From Colius striatus (lineage: Eukaryota > Chordata > Aves > Coliiformes > Coliidae): a stretch of DNA of 64,000 nt. The stretch covers positions 27,941,031 through 28,005,030 of the forward strand of contig NC_084790.1 of the NCBI RefSeq assembly GCF_028858725.1, in the 5' to 3' direction. The notes below the pieces were generated by a model, which saw only the letters and a list, made by a program, of their open reading frames with translations, was not told the origin of the DNA and searched no databases. The translations under genes and the position numbers were made by a program. Positions 1 through 13,490 of this stretch are shown in pieces; position 1 is the first letter of the stretch; every line of letters starts with the position of its first letter.

Positions 1-1135
1 AACTAGATGGAAGAGCTGTACATAGCCACCCTTGGAGCGATTTCTTTCTTTACTGAGTCACAAAGAGTAATACTGGGCTACTGCTTCCAGGATATTTGTG
101 ACATGTGCAATAAGAAAGGCACAAGCCACAACAAATATCTGCACCATTAAGGTGTGGAGTTACTGATAGTGCTCGTTTCCTTCTAACCTGTAATCAGGGT
201 GAGCCCATGGTTTATAGAGTGTGTTGGAGTATTGCTTTTAACCCAAAAGCACTGACTTCAGTTAGGGCAGTTGACTAAATGCCTTAACCAGAAAGTTGTT
301 GATATAAGGTTGAAACTCACAAAACACACATGAAGCCAAGATTTTGTGATTACCATAAGTTTCCTAGTAAGATGCTGCAGATAAATCCTTATGCTGACTT
401 AAATTTGCTGCACACATCCACTCTAGTCTCCAGTTTCACTAATTTTCTCATGATGAATCCTTGAAGACATTTAAGAGACTGCTCTTTCTGCCAAAGCACA
501 CCAGATACTAGGTAAATGTCCAGTAACTCAGATTCACTTAAGGAGAAGCCACACAGGCTAAACCTGATTGTTGCAGAGATGATGTTCTGGGCAGGCTGCA
601 AGCTTCAGAGTGTCCAAAGAACTAGAAGTTGCCTTACACTGTATTCCCAGAGAAACAACAAACTTTAAGACAGTTTGAATTACCATGTGGATTTTCAAGA
701 TCTTACACTAGCTGATGTTTTAAACAGGCAACAGTTTGCTGTCTTACCTGTAGCTGAGCTGGCATACTGCTATAATTCTTTTTAAAATAGAGAGTAGCTG
801 AGGCTTGGCTGACTTTAAAGTCAGCAGAGACTGATAGATCATGAATCTTCTGGGTTTCACAAAGTCTATTGCTGCAGGTTAGAGAGCTGTTTAAGGGCCT
901 GTTTAAGCCTGTTTAAGTGAGAAAATTCATTTAACTTCCTGGGAGAAGGGATGAATCCCAGATGCCATCATTGAGGCCTGTGCATGGAAGTCAGGACTAC
1001 AAAAACATGAAGACCATAAAGAAGTAGCAAAGATAGGGGCCAGGCAAAGAGAGAAACTAATCTCAACAGGGAAAAACTGGACTAAAGAAGGGATGTTCCC
1101 AGCAGGAGTGTGAAAGCCCCTATGTGAATAAAATT
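1..1135. other. intergenic, nothing recognised
   Basis: AT-rich unique-looking sequence. I saw no long open frame with family resemblance, no repeat signature and no RNA gene. Confidence 0.5.
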
Positions 1136-1815
1136 ATAGAACCATAGCATCATTGCCATTGGAAAAGATCAAGTCCAACGACTAAACTCATACTGTCAAG
1201 TCCACCACTAAACCATGTCCCTCAGCACTTCATTTATCTATTTAAATATCTCTAGGGATGATGACTCCAACACCACACTGGGCAGCCTGTTTCAATGTTT
1301 AACAATCATCTCGGTGAAAAAGTTCTTCCAAATGTCCAATCTAAACCTCCCATGGTGCAACTTGAGCCCATTTCCTCATGTTCTATCTATCATTACTGGA
1401 GAGATCAACCCCCACTTTACCACAACTCCCTTTCAAGTAGTTGTAGAGAGTCATCATATCTCCTCTCAGTTTCCTCTTCTCCAGACTAAACATTCCCAGC
1501 TCCCTCAGCCATTCCTCACAAGACCTGTGCTCATAACCCTTCACCAGCTTCATTGCCCATCTCTGGACACGCTCCAGCACCTCAGTGTCCTTCTTATAGT
1601 TAGAGGCCCAGCACTGTACACAGTATTGAAGGTGTGACCTCACCAGCGCCAAGTACAAGGGGACATTCACTTCCTTGGCCCTGCTGGCACACTATTTCCG
1701 ATACAAGCCAGGATGCCATTGGCCTTCTTTTCCATCTGAGCATGCTGCCAGCTCACATTCAGTCATCTGTTGACTAACATCCCCAAGTCCTTTTCCTGCA
1801 GACAGATTCCCATGC
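1136..1815 (-). mobile_element. CR1 LINE fragment (3' part of ORF2 and tail)
   Basis: Read on the minus strand, 1383-1670 encodes 95 residues resembling the end of the CR1 reverse transcriptase ORF: a '[11 protein letters not shown]' stretch, then 'LERVQRWA' and '[11 protein letters not shown]'. The coding resemblance continues upstream to about 1815 with stops. The 3' end near 1136-1170 has the degenerate CATAG-type tail of CR1. The copy is 5' truncated and frame-broken, and therefore inactive. Confidence 0.85.
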
Positions 1816-2698
1816 TGTGCCATAGTTCAGAGTGACAGCAGTAGTAGTCAACTGTACAAACGCTTGCCATCTGTTTTTATTAGATGTATAATATTTCCAC
1901 TCCTAAATCTTAGTACAAAACACAGATAGTTTGCAGTCAGATTACTAGATACAACTGCTTTTTAGGTGGGAATGGTTTCCTGGTATCCCAATGACATTTT
2001 CAGAGCTATTAAAGACTTCCATTGAAATACTGGTCTAACTTGAGCAGTTGCAGCAAAGACCTTCATCTTCATTTCATATACAGAAAAGTATCTCCAAGTT
2101 ACACTATAATGGCCCAGTTCGATTCTTTGGCACTGGATTCTTCCATATGCAAGGAAGATTTAGCAAGGAAGACTGGGCCCTAAAGCCAAAATAGACCAGC
2201 AGTGTAGGGTAAAAAAGCATGACCTGCTGAAGTGTCTAAGCCGCTATCTATCTTAGGAACAGTGGAAGTGGTTGAGCTCTTACTATACTGGGGAAAAACC
2301 ACTGAGCACTAAATAAAGTCCTTTATGCTTTTATCCTGACTGTTTTAGCACCATGTGTCTCATCTCCTACTATCTTTCATGTATCTTTTAAAGCTCAGCA
2401 TTTTAAAGTCTCCTAGTTTTCTGTATCATTCAGATACTTGGTAAATTATCGATACGAATGTGAAGGTGACATTCCGCTCCTGAGAAATAAGACCACATGA
2501 GTACTAAATAAAATGAAAAGAAAATATTAAGTACTAAAGTACTAAATAAAATGAAACCTAAACACACACACTTTTGTAAGAGAAAGCTGAAAAGTCCAAA
2601 GTTCAAATAAGAACAGCTTGTCATAACCTAGTTACATTTTAACTATAGCATACCAGGCTGTAATACACCCAATTGTAAATGTGAGTTGAAAATTTAGG

Positions 2699-2714
2699 GA
2701 GGGGGGGTGGGTGG

Positions 2715-2746
<32 letters not shown>
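2699..2746. repeat. G-run followed by (GT)n microsatellite
   Basis: A G-rich run passes into GGGT units and then about 13 GT dinucleotides ending in a short AT step. A simple, probably length-polymorphic tract. Confidence 0.9.
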
Positions 2747-5700
2747 ACACCTGCTTAGCTATACTGTCTCTCCCATTATGCAGGAAAAGGGCGTTTTGCT
2801 GTTCCCAGGGGCTGCCATGCCTTTTTTCTCCTTAATTCTTCAAATTATGTTGCCGAAGCTGTGGAATCAAGTTTAAGGGTGATCTTGTGGTTGAACTTGT
2901 CTCTGCATCATGATCACCAATTGTAACAACTTCAGGAGAAAACAGCATCACAGGCAAAGGTGAAGTTATCATGTAAGATATTTGGAATCATTATCATTTG
3001 AAATTTTTCGTCTCATAGAGTCTGGAAGAGCTATGTTCAGGTTAAAGCTGTAAATAAGCTGTAAATAAAGCTGTAAAGTATCCTGCAGCCTCTGTCTATT
3101 TCAGGAAAAGCAGCATATAAAATGACAATTAGGACACCTCTCAAGACAGCAACATCACTGGGGTAGAGTACATGCAGTGGAATTAAGAGATTTCTTTCTT
3201 GTCCAGTAACGGATTTACTCTACGACCACTGTCAACACAACTATTTTGCTGTGTTTTATTTTACCTCTCCATAAAAGTGGAAGTTGCAGGCACAGCTCAC
3301 TGCATGGTCAAGTTAATCTGCTTAGTATTTCTACAGCTGAGAGGGCAGAAGGCAACATCAAACTGTAGGGTATATATTATGTGAACTAATTCAGTATTCT
3401 CCAATAAATCTGTCTTACCAAATGAATGTCTGTGCTTGAGCAATTTGGCTAGCAATTTGTAGTTGCTACAGAATGTGTAATATATTTATATGGAAAACAA
3501 ATCTTAGCATTATATCTTTGCCAAGAAGAAATAAAATATATATTGATTGCATAAAATGCATGTAAAAGAAAATGAACAAATTAAAATAACAACTGCATGC
3601 AAAGAAGTACGTTAAATAATCCTGAAGTGTCACTTCTCTATGGTGCTGCATAACCTTGAGTCCAAATTCAAGCATAGCAAAAGACATTAACTTGATCTTT
3701 TAGTATTTCCTTTCTGTACTATTAACTTTTTAAACATAAATGTCTTGGTTTTGCTACTCATGTGGTATAAAAGTAACTTTTCTAGGAGGAAATCTGGAGT
3801 CTGATCCTCATTGCCCTTGGAAGGTAAGGAAAACAAGGGCTTGAGCACAAATACAGTCTCAGGGGAAGAAATGAGGTTTCACAGGAAAAGATAAGTGGAG
3901 CAGAAGTAAACACTCTGTGTTCTCATATTGCACTTTCTGGTGTAGCACTTGACCCCGTTGGTACATTGTCTCTGCAAAAAGGACAAAGATAACTGTCCTG
4001 GTTTCTGGAGAAGCCCTCCTGTTACGGTGTGTTGCAGTAGCTTTCAGCAAACACACTGGCCCATGGTCACCTGGAGATCTGAATACTGCTCCCATTGCAT
4101 ATGTGAAAACCAGCTCAGAAAAGAAACTCATTGCTCTGAAATCACTTGAGTGTTCCAGTGGAAATTTTTGAAGGGTGTGCAGTCAGGAGGATGCTGTATC
4201 ACAGCAATGACTGGCACAAGAGAGCATTGCAGCTGCAGGTCAGAACATACAAGTGTGGGAACCTGCAGAAACAAATGTCTGCTCAGATATGTCAGCTTCC
4301 CCCACCTCCCTGCCCCACCATCGTAGCTGCTTTGTTGCTGCTCCACCAGAGAGTGACAAAGAAAGTGGTTGTATTTAGTACAGAGTGCATCATTCCCTCA
4401 TGCTCCACCCCTTCAAGCCTCACTGTTAATGCACAGGGGCTGGGTGCAAATTTAGCCCCCCAAGACACACACAACCCTTTCCTGTGCCAAGCAGCAACAG
4501 CCCTCAGAAAGTGTGCATGGGCTGCAACAGGAGACAGCTCACCAAAACAATTATTGAGCCCTGGGAAACCTCCCTTCTCTGGCTGCCCCTGCAGTGCACT
4601 GATCTACCAAAATCAGACAGATGAAGGGCTTCTCCTCCACCACCAGCACCACCACCTCCTATTTGTGTCACATATTCAATTTTCATCCAAGAGGAAGGTT
4701 GCTGTGGTCATGATTTACAGACACATCAACTGACTTTCTCCACCTCAGCAAGGCTGGTTTCAGATCAGATACCCACCTGGAAGCTCCATCCTGACACAGG
4801 AAGGACAGAGGCTACTGACAGAGGATATGGAGAACAAGAAATCACTTTTTTTCCTTTTTCTTTCTAGACACTCTACCATGAAATTCTATCCTAAGAAAAT
4901 ACTTTGGTGTACAGTTTGTATAAGGAAGCTCAGGATACCAAGTCAGGTGAAACGGTCTAATCAGGATTTTGACTAATCTTTACTGTTAGCACAAGCTAAA
5001 TTGTCAAACCTAATTTTTTTTCTCTTACTTGGGGGAAAAAAATCCCAAATTATTGGAGAGTGGTAGTCAACATAAATCCCTTAGATCTCATATGGATTTT
5101 CTTGTTAAAAAGAAAACGACACTTTTTTTTTTTTTTTCCCTTGAGAAGATAGTGTCAAGAACAAACCTAGCATTAAAAATAAGAGCAGCAGACTGGGGAT
5201 CTCCCCATTCAGCATCATGTGTCTTTCAGGCAAGAAAACTCCCTGTAAGGCAGACAGGGAGTTTGAATTATTAAAGTTGAAGGAATAATCTACTCAGGCT
5301 GATCAGAGCGGAGCTCTCTTGAGAGCTGGTGGGGTTTTTCCACTGGCAGACAGACTACTTCATACGTGAGCTACATCTAAAGCAGTCACCAGTGTATTTC
5401 CATATTGCTTTCTCAAGCAGAATTTCTATTGCTGCAAGTATTTTCCCAAAAACCCATAACTGCCGTGTTGTTACAGATCATCAAAAATCAAATGAAAAAC
5501 GAGGATTAGGTTCTCCAGGGAATATAATGCTAATTTTCCCATCACTTCACTGATCCCACAAGAGGATTTTTTTTAATTGTCAGTAATTGCACCTACAAGT
5601 GCACAATGCAGCAAAATGAAAATCTGTGGGCACACTGTTTCCCAGGAAACCTCTTATTAATTGTCTGTTTCTCAGTGATAGTGTTCATTGAGCTATAAAA

Positions 5701-7704
5701 CCTGGAACAGCCTCATCTGTCACAGACTGAAAGAAGCTGACAGAAAGCAGAGGGAATCACCCCAAGAGGAGGTTCATTCGTTGAGCATATGAATGCTATA
5801 TGATTCCTTTGATTCATAAGAATAATTTCTGAGCTATCTGCATGTTGTGAAACAGCACATTTAAGCATGAGCAGAATACTTAATAAATACTAAATACTTC
5901 ATACTAAATACTTTTTAAAAAAATCAGTCTTCTACAGGGAATGTATCTTCTATTAAAGAACAGAACTTTCCTGGAATCGCTGTGAAATATTTCTGTCTTC
6001 TTTGATAATTCATCTGTGTAACTCATATTTAGTATATCTTCCACCTCCTGAGGTTTCTCAAGAAGAAATACCAATCACACTGCAGACTGGTGTATAAATA
6101 TTGCTTTGAATTCGGAACCGCCTCAAAGAGTCAGGCATCAGGGAAAGCAACATTAATGTACCGCCAGCCTCCTCTCTCCATGTCATTTGCTTTGTTTATA
6201 AATTCTCCCTAGATGAGTGGCACAGGAAGAAGCCGGGAGTCTGTGCTCTTGCCTGCCAGCTTTGCCTGGTGTTATCACAAGGAGCAGGAAGCCTCAACAG
6301 ACCTAAAACAAACCTAAAAGCTTATGTTTGGGGAAAGAATTATGGCCACAGAGGTACATACCTGTGTTGAGAAAACAAGTTAAGAACCTATAATTACTAA
6401 ACCCAAAGGAGAACACTTGCCAGCCATAAGCTTCCCTTCCTGTCAAACAACTTGCAATAAAAATTTTCTTGAGAATCTCTGCAGCAGCCACATCTCCCCC
6501 TCATCTTCCCCTTCAGCTCACTTCTCTCTCCCTGCCCTTTTCTGTCTGACTCTCTGCAGGAAAAGTTGTCATTTGGGTAAGTCCTGCCAAGATGGGAAAA
6601 GAGAATGGAGCCAGTAACCTCATAATCACACAGTCACTAAGAGATCACGAGTGTATTTCAGCAGCCACTTTCCACCTCCCTTTGTGCTGCTCACTCCAGT
6701 TCCTCAGCTGCAAATAGATGGAAAATTCTATTGTCTTTTTCTCCCTCTATGTTCACCTCTGATGCTGATGAAAAACCCTTTATGATGGTTGATGAAAAAC
6801 CCCTTTAGCGCACACACAGAGAAAGAAATAAATTCTTAGTGTTAATTTATTGGCATCTCACCACCTGAATATGTTCAAGTAGACTTCCATATTTTTGTCA
6901 CAGCTTGATGTTGAATTTTACAAGTAAATCACAAGGTTAAATCATTGGACAGAAGGAAAATATTGAGCCAGCTTTGGTAAGAGCAGGAACTGATAAGCAC
7001 AAATAAAGCAGAACATTCACTAATGCTAGCTTACACAACTCAGTGACATAGAGATTTTGACATTCCCAATGGCTGGTCTAGGAAACGCCATCAAAACCAA
7101 ATCACAAAATTTCAGCTGGTACCCATACCAAACAAGATGATGCCATTTAATCACATTGTTTATTTTTGTTGGCTATAAGTAAAAACCAGAACACACATAG
7201 ATAATTATTTTTTTGCAAATGAAGTAGAAGACAAAGAATATCCATTAGGTCCCATCTACAAAGGCGAGGAGGGGGTTACCCAGCATTACTGCTTCATAAA
7301 AGTTATTCTGGAACATGTAATTCACTTTGCAACACAGTTAACGAATCCAGATTCTGATCAGCTTTTACTGCAGAGTAGTGCCCTGGGATGGGAGAGCACC
7401 CTCCAAGAGCTACTTCACTATCACTGAGTCTGTAACAGACTGGCCAGCCATCTCCTCCTGGTGGTAAAGTGTTAAGCAGGAAAAAGAGGGTGCACATAGT
7501 GTAATCACTACTTAGTGTAAGCACAACTTCTAGCATTGTCTTCACAGAAGTACTTCAGTGCAGAAAGATGACTTCTTAGCATCAATGCTCTGCCACTACC
7601 AGGAAGTAAAAGCTCTGCAGGATGACCTCATATGACATGATTATAAAGGTTAGCACAACACAGCCATTTTTTAGTTCTGTAATAATGAAAAACATGTTAG
7701 TTTT

Positions 7705-7746
7705 TCATTCCATTCCAGATTCATTCCATTCCATTTTCATTCCAGA
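7705..7746. repeat. short (ATTCC)n-like repeat
   Basis: Imperfect tandem CATTCCATTCCA units, interrupted by AGAT and TTTT, over about 40 bp. A simple pentamer-type repeat with no evident function. Confidence 0.75.
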
Positions 7747-7989
7747 TCATCAATAAAATTTCTTATTCTATAATAACAATAAATTTTGGAAGTTTTAGGA
7801 AAAAAAAAAACCACAACTCTTTGCTCTGGTTTTATTTACATTTTCTTCCACTACACTTGTGACACAGACAGATCATAGCTCTCCTCTATTAAAGCTCTTC
7901 ACCACCATCTACCTTCACTGTTGCCCAGTGACTGCTGGGTATTACAGAGCTGAGACTGAATTAAACTCTCAGCCGAGGATATAAAATCT

Positions 7990-9394
7990 AGAAATCTTTT
8001 TTTTTGGGGAAGAAAACAGAAAATAACTTAATGCAACATCAACTAAAGCATAACCTTAAAACCCCAAAAAATAACCAAAATAAACCAACACAGACTAGTA
8101 CAACAATGAAGAATCCGACCAGTCCTTTAAGAACACCTTCTTGCCACACCTCCCCTCTTCCTGGGCTCAGAGCCCTGATCCCAGTGTTTTTACCTCCTCC
8201 CCCTCCTTGAATGGCCCAGGCACACAGGCAGTGGGGGTTTCAGTCAGTCTATTCCTGATAGCTTCTGCCATTTGTCCCTCCTCAGGATAGGTGGGCTCCG
8301 CACTCATCCTCCCTGCACGTCCATGGGGTACCTCACACACACGGCAGCCCTGCACGGTCTGCTCCAAGGTGCTTGTGGTAGTTTGAGCCTGGCTGGATGC
8401 CAGGTGCCCACCACACCGCTTTACCCCCCACCTCCCGAGAAGCAAGCCAGGGAAGGGGAGAAAATAAGATGGGAATCTCGTGGGTTGAGATAAAAGCAGT
8501 TTAATAAGTAAATAAGCAGCAAAGCCGCGCGCGCGGGAAGCAAAGCAGAAGCAGATAAGCTGTTACTCTCTACTTCCCATCAGCAGCGATGTCCGGCCAC
8601 CTCCCGAGAAGCAGGGCTTCAGTACGCGTAGCGGTTGCTTTGGGAAGGCCAGAAATGAATCTCGCCTCTCCTTCCTGCTCCTTTCCCCCAGTTTATATTC
8701 CTGAGCTGACGTCATATGGTATGGAATATCTCCTTGGTCAGCCTGGGTCAGCTGTCCTGGCCATAGTCCCTCCCAAGATCATGCCCACTCACAGCTATTG
8801 GTGAAGGTGGGGGAAGGAATGCTGGAGGGACAGCCCCGATGTTGTGCAAGCGGTAGTCATAATATTGATATCAACAGTAAGCACAGCACTGCAGGAGCTG
8901 CTGTGGAAAATCACTACCGTCCCAGACCCACTACAGTGCTGCAGCTCCTAAAGGCTGCAGCTCCTCTCTGCCTCTCCTGTGGGTCTGCTCTGCGGTGCGC
9001 AGGCTCTCCAGCACAGCCTGGGCCATGTCCAGGCTCACTCACACAGAGCTACTGGTAAGTCTCAGCCCTGCCATAGGTCTCCACAGGTTGCAGGGGTACA
9101 GCTTGCACCCTTGCCACGGCTTGCAGTGGGGTCTCTGGTCTAGTGCTTCTCCTTCCTTCCTCCTTCTCTGACTGTAGGGTCCATGTGGTCGCCTCCATCT
9201 TGTACCACTCTTACACCTCCTGCCAGCACTTTAAATTCTTGTCCCTAAATAGTGATCACAGATTGGCCCAGCCGGGCTGGAGGTGGGTCTGAACCCAGGA
9301 GCTGGGGGAGACTCTGCAAACTCTTTACCGGGTCTTCACTGGAACCCGCTCCCCCTGTTACCGAGCAAAAACTGCTCCTTGCTAAGCCATGACA
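7990..9394 (-). mobile_element. outer LTR, split by a nested LTR
   Basis: Read on the minus strand the element starts at 9394 with TGTCATGG, runs to about 8941, and resumes from 8373 downward after a nested LTR. Its translated minus-strand segment near 8170-8300 ('EAIRNRLTETPT', then 'GEEV') aligns with the same place in the LTRs at 13580 and 28759, so it belongs to the same superfamily but is diverged. The left edge (3' end of the LTR) is not clear; no CA end or target duplication was found near 7990-8030. No internal retroviral genes are attached, so it is a solo or truncated LTR. Confidence 0.7.
8374..8935 (-). mobile_element. nested solo LTR with 5-bp target duplication
   Basis: The element is 562 bp and bounded by TGTGGTAG at 8374 and CTACA at 8935, giving TG...CA ends with short inverted repeats. 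It is flanked by a perfect duplication GTGCT (8369-8373 and 8936-8940), a clean integration scar. The minus strand is the sense strand: it carries a TATA-like ATATAAACTGG near 8690-8700 preceded by a TGACGTCA site. Its GC content and CpG density (GCGCGCGCG near 8526-8534) are higher than the surroundings, suggesting a young insertion. It interrupts the outer LTR and is therefore the later event. Confidence 0.88.
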
Positions 9395-12300
9395 TTAGTT
9401 TATTTAGAAACTTACAAAATACTATTTCATTACAGATGAGTAATCTCAAATCTTCTTCAAATAGTTTTTTCATGTATACAGATGGCTGTAATCCTTCAAA
9501 GACCTCTATTATTATCTCAATTAGATGTGCAAAACATAATAGATGATTGAGAAGTTCAAGGAAGAAATGAGTGGCTCACGAGTGCAGCAACAGAGTTTCT
9601 GACATGCAGAACCCTTTACCTTTGAGGTACCCTCTGAAAACAATTACATGAAATGACACAAGTTTAATGAGTGTTCCCATCCTGAACCTAAAGAGAGTGC
9701 TCTTCTCAAATCCGAAATCCATCAGCTGTAAGGTGTAGTGCAAGGGTTCTGTTCCCAGTGAGCAAACAACATTCTGTGCTGCCCTTTCATTGTATTTCTG
9801 ATTTTTGCCAAATTTAAGGACTTGCTGCTGGTTTCACCATCCTGCTGTAGGCAGTGAGCTCTCCTGTAGCCACAGGTCTGCTTTCTGAAACCAGGCATCT
9901 CGAGATCATCCCCCAGACATGGAGTCCCACCGTGGCTTCACTGGGATTGACATACCCAAATGGCTGAGCTGCATGGACAGCTCCAGGGGCAGATATGAAT
10001 TAAAAACTTACAAATTAGATAAAGAAAATAAGGCAATCATTATGATAATCCCATTGTTCCCACAGCAGCTTAAAAAGAGGTTTATGACTTATTTTTCAGA
10101 AGTGGTTTCATCAAGTAGAGCCTGAAAAGATCGAACCAAAAGCAGTTACCTGTGCACAGCCCTGTCATTAGAATGCTGTTAATGGCTGTTTCCAGTGCTG
10201 AAGTTAACTCAAAGACCCAAGTCGCCTTTCCCTCTACAACAGGATCAGTTAAATTTGGAGAGCTTGAGTGCTGTTCTGAATACATCACCAGTACATTTAC
10301 CAGGCTTCAGAATTTTATTACTTTGCAATAAAATGCAAGCAATGTCAGTATGATTGAGACCTACCCTGCTATGGTACAAGGGGTGCAGAGCTGCTTTACA
10401 GGGGGTACAAGCAGGAATCTCAGTGCTTAAATTGTGCTTTTTTTCCATAATGCTTCACAATAAAGCAAAAAGTGTGGCACAATTAAATATGTTTAAAATG
10501 AGACCTGAAATATTATCATAATTACAGTTGATGTGCATTAATTTCCGATGTGGAAACTGCAGGGTTACTAAGTGGCAGCATTAAAAGGCTGTAAAACTGA
10601 AAAGTTATTACAGATTTCAGTCAGCTACAGAGGAAGCACAATTTTTGTACATAGTACAAATCATGTTCTCTCAACTAAAGCCTACTTTTTAATATAGAAA
10701 GCACAGCTGAAAATCTATTTTTTTCAGAAAATCTAACAGATCTTACTTATGAATGAGGACATTTCAGAGGTTATTAGAGTTTTCATAAGGATTTAATGCC
10801 ATCAGCATATGATTTTAAAATGCTTACTTGCAAGGGGAATGCACTAGAACGAGAAGGTGGTGCTTCATTTTATTATTAAACATAATTTGTCTTTGAATGG
10901 GAAAATGAGTAGGATAGCCACAGGCTCCTGCTAAATGCTTGTCTCTCCAGCAATGTGATCAATCCAGTGTGATCAACACAGGTAAGATGAGAGATGAGTC
11001 TCCCTCTCTCCTGCTTGATACAACCCTGTACTTTGCTGTAAAATGAGGGCAAGAAATTACAGAGAACTGTGATGGACACAATCATCTTCATAGGCATGCT
11101 ATAGGCCAATTCCACAATGTCCTGACAGCTCTTCTGCAGTTTCTTAAGATGTCTGTATTATAGTAGTGGGACAGTTTTGCCTCTCTTACAGCCTTCTTGT
11201 CTTCCAGATATGGTCAGCAAAATCAGATTTTTCAAGTTGCTGACCATATCTGCAACCTGATCCAATATGGCATAAGCAGGGGATGAAGCATCTGGCTGGG
11301 ACTGTTAGTCCTATGGAGATGTTCACAGGGCACATGTTTCCTGGCATGAAAAAGCAAACCAAATCGAAGTGTCTTGATTTTTACCTAGAAGCCACCTTCA
11401 TTTCAGGGAGCATCATCTGTACCCACAGCAATGCCAACACAGTGGTGACAGAGTATCCATGAAACTTAAAAGGGACAAACTTAGACTTCAAAAATTCATA
11501 ATTCAGATGAAAATCTGAAGTTACTAATGTCTCTCTTAATTTCTTGGTTATTGCCAGTACGTAAGCAAGAAGCTCCTTTAAAAGGCCTGGTCTACAACAG
11601 AGAAGGTTAACGAACCCTCACAGGACAGATATAGCTTACACAGCAAGACTGTTTGTGCTGACACATCTTGTTACTACTGCCACAAATGAAATAAGCTATA
11701 TTGACTTGTTTGTCAAAATGAGTTGCATTTGCACTAGGTATTTGCTCTGCTGGTATTAAAATGACGATTGTTTTATTTTTTTACCCCACAACCCTCACAG
11801 ACATCAGTAGATTGAAATCCTTTTTGCACCAACTTATACAAGTGCCTTTGCTTCTCCCTTCTCTACCACCTACGTTTCAAAAACTGTATTGTTCATAAGG
11901 TTGGTGGGTAGTCAAATTTCTGTACAACTCCTTAAGTATTTGTTGTATACTGCCTTTAACAATGCTTTCTTAGGATACATTTTTTTTAGGGGCAAAGGTG
12001 AGAGAGGTGGGGGGTGGGTTTTGGTTTGGGTATTTTTTTGTGAAAAATATTTGGAGTGCAATTCTAAGGAACAGGGTCTGGGTAGAAAATTTTCGTGCTA
12101 TCATTTGTCACATACACAGGATACATAGGAACTTCTAGACTGGTTACTATGGACTATGGCAAACCTTCCTTCCCTTCCCATCTGTCTAGTCCAAAATGTG
12201 GTGCTCATGGGTTAAAATTTCTGATAACTCACAAGATCAAGGATGACTATCCTTAGGTTATTTCATTGTTTCCAGTGTTTTTCTGCTCCCTCTTAATCTA

Positions 12301-13238
12301 TATTAAGGAGACTGCAAAGCCAAATACCTCTGCAGACACAGTAATGGCAACTAGTTTGGGGTAAATTGCATTCACTTGGAAAGGAGAAGCAGATTGAAGA
12401 GAAGCACACACCAAAGAGCAGATATGACCAAATTAATTTATTTTAGCACACAGTTGCTCTACATTCTCTTGCAAGTTTCGTAACATAAGCTGCAAGCAGT
12501 AAGTGCTAGACAAAAAAGAACTGAGTGAATCTTCTCAGCTTCTTTATTGCATAGGTAAAGACTAAGACTTGTGTTGTAATTTGGAAATGCAAATTCTATT
12601 CATCTGATCAAAATTTCAGAACAAAACTGGAATTGTAGTGATTGTGATAAAACTGAAAAGTTTTTAACAAGTGTTTGAAAACTATGAAGAGATGATTCTT
12701 CTGAAAGTCCAAGTCCCCTGCACACTATTCCCTGTGATACAAACAACTATCCTGTTGTTTGTATCTCCCTCAAATGAGGGAGAATATAATCCTGATTTTG
12801 AAGAGTACTTTTGTATTGCTTTAGAGTTCAGGGAGCAAACACATTTATCAAAATAGAAACATTCCATACATAATCTGTGTCAAAATCAGCACTTGCTTAC
12901 TACCTTCTGTAATAAATAATAAAAATAGCCTTCAAGTGGATTTTCAAACATTAGCTTTGAAAACGCAGTACCAGATGTCACCAACCTTTTTGAGGTCTTC
13001 ACAGCAACAATGCTAATTGTCTGATGATAGAAGATGCAATTATTCACATACATTCTCTCCTCATCCCAGATTAAATTAAGGTCCATAGAAAATAATTCAC
13101 TAGATTTAATTAAGTCAGCCAGCAAGATAGATTTGGGAGGTTTTTTCAAACTTCCAGCCTCTTATGACAATGTAAAGAAAAAGCTACAACGATTATAGTG
13201 ACCTCTGTGTCCTATGGTCTTTTTCGTCCTCCATTCAG
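9395..13238. other. intergenic stretch without recognised gene
   Basis: No repeat family or RNA recognised. Short open frames (for example 9919-10125 plus, 10082-10448 minus) lack splice context or family resemblance. Confidence 0.45.
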
Positions 13239-13473
13239 GAACCGGTACGTCCCACATTTTAAGCTTCCCGTGACAGAATACCACCATCTAGTGATTGCAA
13301 CTGCTTACCGCGGCTCCCAGAAACCAACACAACTTGGACAGAAAAGACTCCTAGAAAGAGAAAAGAAAATGAGTGCGAGGAGCAATACTTTTTGTCACTT
13401 ACAAAGGGAAATCTTCTTAAACAAGCTGAAAGAAGACATTCTAAGGAAATGGAAGAAGATACTTAAAGATTAA
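13239..13473 (+). CDS. possible terminal coding exon, unknown protein
   Basis: I do not recognise this sequence. A pyrimidine-rich tract ending TTCAG at 13234-13238 looks like a 3' splice site. After it, one frame stays open for 78 codons to a TAA at 13471-13473. The predicted end of the protein is basic and probably helical: it contains 'KLPVTEYHHLVIATAYRG', an 'LLEREKK' segment and a lysine-rich tail ending 'KKILKD'. An ATTAAA poly(A)-like signal lies at 13485-13490, just past the stop. There is no ATG at the head of the frame, as expected for an internal or last exon. It retains several CpG dinucleotides, unlike neighbouring decayed DNA. No upstream exon was found, so it could also be an old pseudogene piece. 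Confidence 0.35.
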
Positions 13474-13484
13474 TTATTATTATA

Positions 13485-13490
13485 ATTAAA
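13485..13490 (+). terminator. ATTAAA poly(A)-like signal after the orphan exon
   Basis: The variant hexamer lies 12 bp downstream of the TAA that closes the open frame at 13239-13473. In AT-rich DNA this could be chance. Confidence 0.25.

Larger units (their letters stand above)
1816..7989. other. intergenic stretch without recognised gene
   Basis: Apart from the two simple repeats listed separately I find no gene, RNA or mobile element. The longest open frame (about 4146-4733, plus) begins at a non-ATG codon and has low-complexity Q/L/H/P composition, so I do not call it. Confidence 0.45.

Noticed and set aside
4146..4733. 195-codon plus-strand open frame
   Set aside because: No ATG at the start, low-complexity Q/H/L/P composition, no splice or family evidence.
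9919..10125. 68-codon ORF beginning MESHRG
   Set aside because: No donor site in frame, no poly(A) signal and no recognised relative; length is compatible with chance.
10195..10360. open plus-strand stretch after a TTTCCAG, considered as an exon upstream of 13239
   Set aside because: No GT donor at a usable place and no protein resemblance.
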